Source: Beroe forskalii | Lineage: Eukaryota; Ctenophora; Nuda; Beroida; Beroidae | Length of the DNA: 64,000 bases | NCBI GenBank assembly: GCA_011033025.1 | Contig: WFMF01000415.1 | Coordinates: 76,905-140,904 of the forward strand | Reading direction: 5' to 3' | Shown here: positions 59,315-64,000 of the stretch, piece by piece | How positions within the stretch are numbered: position 1 is the stretch's first letter | How the letters are laid out: every line of letters starts with the position of its first letter | Translations under genes and position numbers: made by a program | Notes under the pieces: model-generated | Seen by the model: the letters and a program-made list of their open reading frames with translations, nothing else | What the model was told of the DNA's origin: nothing | Databases searched by the model: none

Positions 59315-61966
59315 ATGAGACTGCTGGTGGTATGCTTTCTGGTTTCCTTCAGCAATGCTCAAATTATCAACAAACAAGTAGATCGGGTTGTTGATCTTTC
59401 TACCCAGATTGCTAAGGTATGTTTTAGCAATATTTGTTTGATTACAGCTTATTAGGATATAATATAATATGAATGGATCAAATGGATATGAAATGAGTTG
59501 CCGACCATTTTACTGACACATGGATGCTAGTTTCAATGAGTAATGACTGTGATATAATGATAAATTTCAACATCTCGCCATCTCAGTTATGTTCAAACTG
59601 TAGTTTTATCGATATGGTTTCCAGGTGACATGCATGGTGGAAGTGGAGAACACTGGCTCTAGTGCAGTTAGTGTGTACGAGGTGGCAGTGGACCCTCTTT
59701 CCAAGGATCACTTGTCTTACATCGCAGTGACTGAAGGAGACCAGGATCTACTTGTCAGCAAGGTCACGGAGGGGTAAGTTACCATAGAATGATATGTATT
59801 TTGTAGGTTAGTAGTTGTACGCAGCCACAGGGAGGTGAATAATGAATTTCCATCACTCCTAAAATGGGTTTTTGAATTCAAGTGAAATTGATTTGAGATA
59901 TCAATGATAACTACCTGTATTCCTCTCATAATAGCATAATAGTAAGACATTATTCTAGTTTTCATTGTAAATATGCAAATTGAGCTCTGCGCAGTGTATA
60001 CGAAGTGTCTCTACAATCCCCCCTCTCCCCTGGCGACACCACCTCTCTCACCATCATCACAACCTTGACCCACGTTCTGGAGCCTTTCCCTCGTGCCATC
60101 AACCAGCCAGACAACCAGCTAGTCCGCCACAACAGCAACGCTTACTACTACTCTCTCTACGAGACTGCAGAACAAACGTCCAGTAAGTTTTTTTTTTAAT
60201 ATTACTGAGAAGGGAAGAATGGCTATTTTATTTTGGGTATTTTCATAAAATCCATTTATACGCGGCTATCTGGTCCATTTTGAAAAATATCCGGTTTTGA
60301 CCTGATCAAGCACGTGTCTATTTATTAGAAATAGGCACCAATAGGTAGTTACTTATTTTGGTGTCTGCATAGACTTAGGTTGATCGATCAAATTCACAAA
60401 CTGCAAAAGTGGACGTGCAGGCTCCGCTTTGTGTCATCGTAATTTTCAAGCATCTTCACAATACTTTTCCTTCAAATCCGCTGATGTTCAAGCACTTGTA
60501 CATGTTTGGAAATTAAATAATTTGATTACAGACCCCTTAGGGATCGTTCACATATTACGTAATCAATTTTTGGCCGATTTCAACCCCCCCTCCCCCTCGT
60601 AATCAAGTTTACAGTAGTTGTATTTGTTACAATAACATGTGACGTAATCATTCGGAAACCCCCCCCCCTCTAGGTGATTACGTAATATGTGAACGATCCC
60701 TTACCTCTGTCTGTTGCTTCTAACGTGTCTCTTTATCTTACCCGATCTGACTGTTAAGATGTACTTGCGTGATGCGAATTGATTTGCGATCACAATTATT
60801 TTGTGGCTTCAAAATATTCAGAAGTTTATTTTTACATTTTTAATTGAATCTTTTAATGCTAATTTCAGAGTTCAGCCTTGGCTCCAGCAAGATTGAGTCC
60901 TTCACCCCGCGGACTCCCAGCACTAAAGAGGGACAGTCAGTAAAATACGGTCCTTACACCGACATTGCTGCTAAATCCAGTGCCAGGATCACTCTTCACT
61001 TCGAAAATAACTCTCCCTTCCTCACCATCAAAGATCTTACTCGAATTGTTGAAGTGAGTGTTATTTTGGTGAACCTGGTGTGCAGAGGTTTGAAAAGAGG
61101 ACCTTGGCAATTACTCGTATTCCTTCATACAAGTTTATATCATGTGTTATTTAAACGGATATAAGAACTGTATGATATCACCGCCACTCTAACACCAACA
61201 TCTCTCAGGTGTCTCACTGGGGTAACATTGCCGTTGAGGAACACTATCACATGTCGCACGATGGTGCTACGCTCAAGTCACAGTTCTCTCGATTAGACTT
61301 CCAGCGTAACCCCATCGGTTGGTGTGCGCTTCATCTATATTGCTGTGTTATTAATCAAATCGTCTTTGTAGAGAAAACAAATTGGATACTGTTTAGATTA
61401 GCTGATGAATGTAATGCTCAGGAGAAACTTATCTTCGGATAGTTTTACTTAGTCTCCACACGAACATTTCACTATGACACAGGTGCCCCTACTGCTATCA
61501 AGTCCTTTAGAACTGTGCTGCCCGCCTCTTCCAAGGACGTTTATTACAGGGACGACATTGGTAACATCTCCACTAGCAACCTCAGGTATCGTACTTCGTT
61601 TATCCGTTGTTTTGATTAGACTGACACTTGTTCTACCCTGTCTTAAACAGATCTTTATTTTCTATTTTTGAGTAATAGTTCACTTCTTACCCGTCCTAAC
61701 CTCATTGCAACTCCATTCACCTATGTTAAATTTAACACTTCAGGGAGACAGAGGATGCCAACGAACTGGAAATCCGGCCCAGATTCCCGTTGTTCGGCGG
61801 CTGGAAAACCAAGTACTACATCGGGTACAACGTCCCCAGCTACGAAATGCTGTCCCACGCCGGAAACAGATACAAACTGGAGTTCCCTTTCGTAGACCAC
61901 ACCTACGATAACCTGGTAGTGGACGCAGTGGAGGTGAAGGTCATCCTCCCTGAGGGATCAATTTAA
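59315..61966 (+). CDS. RPN1: Ribophorin I, oligosaccharyltransferase subunit (5' part)
   Basis: Exons 59315-59416, 59625-59773, 59995-60182, 60869-61053, 61209-61317, 61483-61585 and 61744-61966 join in matching phases. The start [16 protein letters not shown] is a signal peptide. Family landmarks are [90 protein letters not shown] and VKVILPEG. The protein is the luminal part of an ER oligosaccharyltransferase subunit that contacts Sec61 during co-translational N-glycosylation. The assembled frame stops at TAA 61964-61966 after VILPEGSI, about 352 residues; human RPN1 is about 607 and has a membrane segment and cytosolic tail. The expected donor after GGATCAAG is altered to GGATCAAT here, and many intact copies follow in a minisatellite. 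The remaining exons are not seen before 64000. Either splicing differs, or the assembly or allele is faulty. An AG lies one base before the ATG. Confidence 0.95.
60540..60700. mobile_element. MITE of the TTACGTAATCA family, copy 3, in an RPN1 intron
   Basis: Near-perfect inverted ends GGGATCGTTCACATATTACG with TTA on both sides (60537-60539 and 60701-60703). It is 161 bp with C-rich stretches inside. This is the best preserved of three copies. A 3-bp TTA duplication fits PIF/Harbinger-type targeting. Confidence 0.88.
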
Positions 61967-62645
61967 CTGCCATTCTCCCTGAGGGATCAAGGTAACTCCT
62001 CCCTGAGGGATCAAGGTAACTCCCCCTGAGGGATCAAGGTAACTCCCCCTGAGGGATCAAGGTAACTCCCCCTGAGGGATCAAGGTAACTCCCCCTGAGG
62101 GATCAAGGTAATTGCCATTCTACCTGAGGGATCAAGGTTACTACCATTCTATCTGAGGGATCAAGGTAACTCCCCCTGAGGGATCAAGGTAACTCCCCCC
62201 CTCATGAGGGATCAAGGTAACTCCCCCTGAGGGATCAAGGTAACTGCCCCTGAGGGATCAAGGTAACTCCCCCTGAGGGATCAAGGTTAATCCCCCCGAG
62301 GGATCAAGGTTACTGCCATTATCTCTGAGGGATCAAGGTAACTCCCCCTGAGGGATCAAGGTAACTGCCATTCTCCCTGAGGGATCAAGGTAACTCCCCC
62401 TGAGGGATCAAGGTCACTGCCATTCTCCCTGAGGGATCAAGGTAACTGTCATTCTCCCTGAGGGATCAAGGTAACTGCCATTCTCCCTGAGGGATCAAGG
62501 TAACTCCCCCTGAGGGATCAAGGTAACTCCCCCTGAGGGATCAAGGTAACTACCATTCTACCTGAGGGATCAAGGTAATTGTCATCCTCCCTGAGGGATC
62601 AAGGTAACTGTCATTCCCCCTGAGGAATCAAGGTAACTCCCCCAA
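61945..62645 (+). repeat. Minisatellite that copies the RPN1 exon end and splice donor
   Basis: About 27 units of CCCTGAGGGATCAAGGTAAC with 2-12 bases of CT-rich spacer. The first unit is the last coding segment of the RPN1 exon at 61744 (encoding L-P-E-G-S). Each later unit therefore carries the exon end plus the GTAACT donor. Units come in a short class of about 22 bp and a long class of about 32 bp containing TGCCATTCTC. Confidence 0.95.
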
Positions 62646-63274
62646 TACACTATACTGAAGTTGCCGATTTTTATTTTACTACCAGCTTCATTTCATAAAA
62701 TTATGCAGATTAGTGAAAACCCGAGCTCTCTATCTGCTTTCTACACTGAGTTACAGCGATATTAAGTGTACGTAATTTGATCATGCTTCTACGTCATAAA
62801 TCACTGATTCGCAGGAAGAGGAATGTATCACGCACTGCGTAATATCATAGTTTACATTAGAACGTAGTCGGAAATCATTGTTTGCTTGTCGTGTATTGTT
62901 CCACCCTGTTTACTAATATTTTTGAGGGACAATAATTACATAGTTTGGAATTGATATTAATTACTAGGGATCAATTATGCAACTTCTAAGGAGGTTTACG
63001 CAGTGCTCCTTTATACCCATTATGCACGCTAAAACAGTTACACTTTTTAAAAAGTGCAACTACAGTGCCAAAAAAAGTGGCATTGTACTGGTGTTTTTCA
63101 AAATGACCTTACTATTGGAGGGAGAGGTGTTAGAAATGAACACTGGGGTGACAGATTTCACACTGAAGGATACGTGTACTTTTTAATAGCTTTAGACAAG
63201 CCAATAACACTACATATTCTCATATTCTTGCTTGAATTATATAATTACGAAATATATACCCTTGTCGTTGCATA
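62646..63274. other. Probable RPN1 intron
   Basis: No exon matching the expected RPN1 continuation (transmembrane and cytosolic parts) was found. Confidence 0.45.
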
Positions 63275-63392
63275 CTAGTTTTGTAACTCGCAAAACTGCA
63301 AACCTTCCATTAAAACCTCGGCCTTCGGCCTCGGTCTAAAAAAGCCGTTGCATAATATCGCGGTTTGCAATTTTGCTAGTTACAAAACTAAC
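63275..63392. mobile_element. Small palindromic MITE-like element
   Basis: TAGTTTTGTAACTCGCAAAA on the left pairs with TTTTGCTAGTTACAAAACTA on the right. The arms are about 32 bp with GCAAACC/GGTTTGC inside. The centre holds a second palindrome, CGGCCTTCGGCC. Confidence 0.75.
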
Positions 63393-64000
63393 AGTATATT
63401 TGCATTACTGATTAATATGATATATCAAATCAAGGGAAGTGAGCAACTGAGCACATTAGCTTTATGAATAGCACCGTACAGATAGGAAATTAACTCCTAC
63501 TGCTCTAGTGTTTTACTGGCTCCACTTCTAAAAAATCAGTTCAGAACTCAGTTTCCTAGAGTATGAACTAGAGTATGAACACTGTAGGTACTGGTCTGAG
63601 TCCATGGAATCCACTTAGATTCATTCATCAGAATGGTCAATGGACATGTCAAGTTCATCGTCATTGGACTATTGAACTTATGATTTCGAATGTCCCTCGT
63701 TGGATTTGATCATTAACTGTTAGTTTCAATCCTATCAGATGGTTTTATGATTACGTACTTGGACCCATCAGAAATTTTAGATTATAGGACTTATGATGTT
63801 CATCGGACCACAATTACCATAATCACATCAACATTAGCTGAATTTTCTTAGCCAAGTTAGATTTGCCCAGAACATACATTGCGTTTGTTTAAGAAGTTAA
63901 AAAAGTTAGAAACATATTAATATTGCAATGAATATTGTCAATAAATCAATTAAGCATTGTCAACCCATTACTATACTTAATCGGACCAAATTTTTGGGAA
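63393..64000. other. Window end without recognised exon
   Basis: Nothing was recognised in the last 600 bases. Confidence 0.4.

Overview
The window is animal nuclear DNA. Its genes have many small exons with GT-AG introns, and their products are metazoan-type proteins: an EML-family WD protein, a membrane-bound CREB3-like bZIP factor, Sec61 gamma and ribophorin I. It is AT-rich, full of short non-autonomous DNA transposons and minisatellites, and most exons are visibly richer in GC than their introns. The species cannot be named from the sequence; a marine invertebrate or early-branching metazoan would fit. Two start codons sit 1-2 bases after an AG acceptor, which hints at spliced-leader trans-splicing.

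Layout. 0.5-8.3 kb: two exons for acidic, low-complexity proteins, separated by a 2.5 kb inverted-repeat transposon. 9.0-11.3 kb: a stretch with abnormal homopolymers that may be poorly corrected assembly. 11.5-18.5 kb: simple repeats and no clear gene. 18.5-31.7 kb: twelve exons (+) encoding the HELP and WD propeller region of an EML microtubule-binding protein, with several minisatellites and MITEs in its introns. 33.2-35.8 kb: an 18-bp self-complementary satellite holding two copies of a 323-bp MITE. 36.6-38.7 kb: a two-exon flavin amine oxidase of the L-amino-acid oxidase type (+). 39.2-53.0 kb: a ten-exon CREB3-like transcription factor (-), whose introns carry a hAT-like element, a 44-bp satellite, a TA-flanked element, a TTAA-flanked element and a 1.06 kb hairpin. 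53.6-58.3 kb: tandem repeats, fold-back elements and a LINE tail. 58.5 kb: SEC61G (+). 59.3-62.0 kb: the 5' two-thirds of ribophorin I (+), running into a minisatellite that copies its splice donor.

The genes at 39-62 kb share a theme. CREB3-like factors are cut out of the ER or Golgi membrane and activate secretory-pathway genes, while Sec61 gamma and ribophorin I are partners in the ER translocon-oligosaccharyltransferase complex. The most unusual feature of the window is that several minisatellites start at, and contain, host splice sites. In ribophorin I the first donor is altered and about 27 copies follow. In the EML gene the acceptor seems to have been replaced by the array. No retroviral, LTR or Polinton-like element was recognised.
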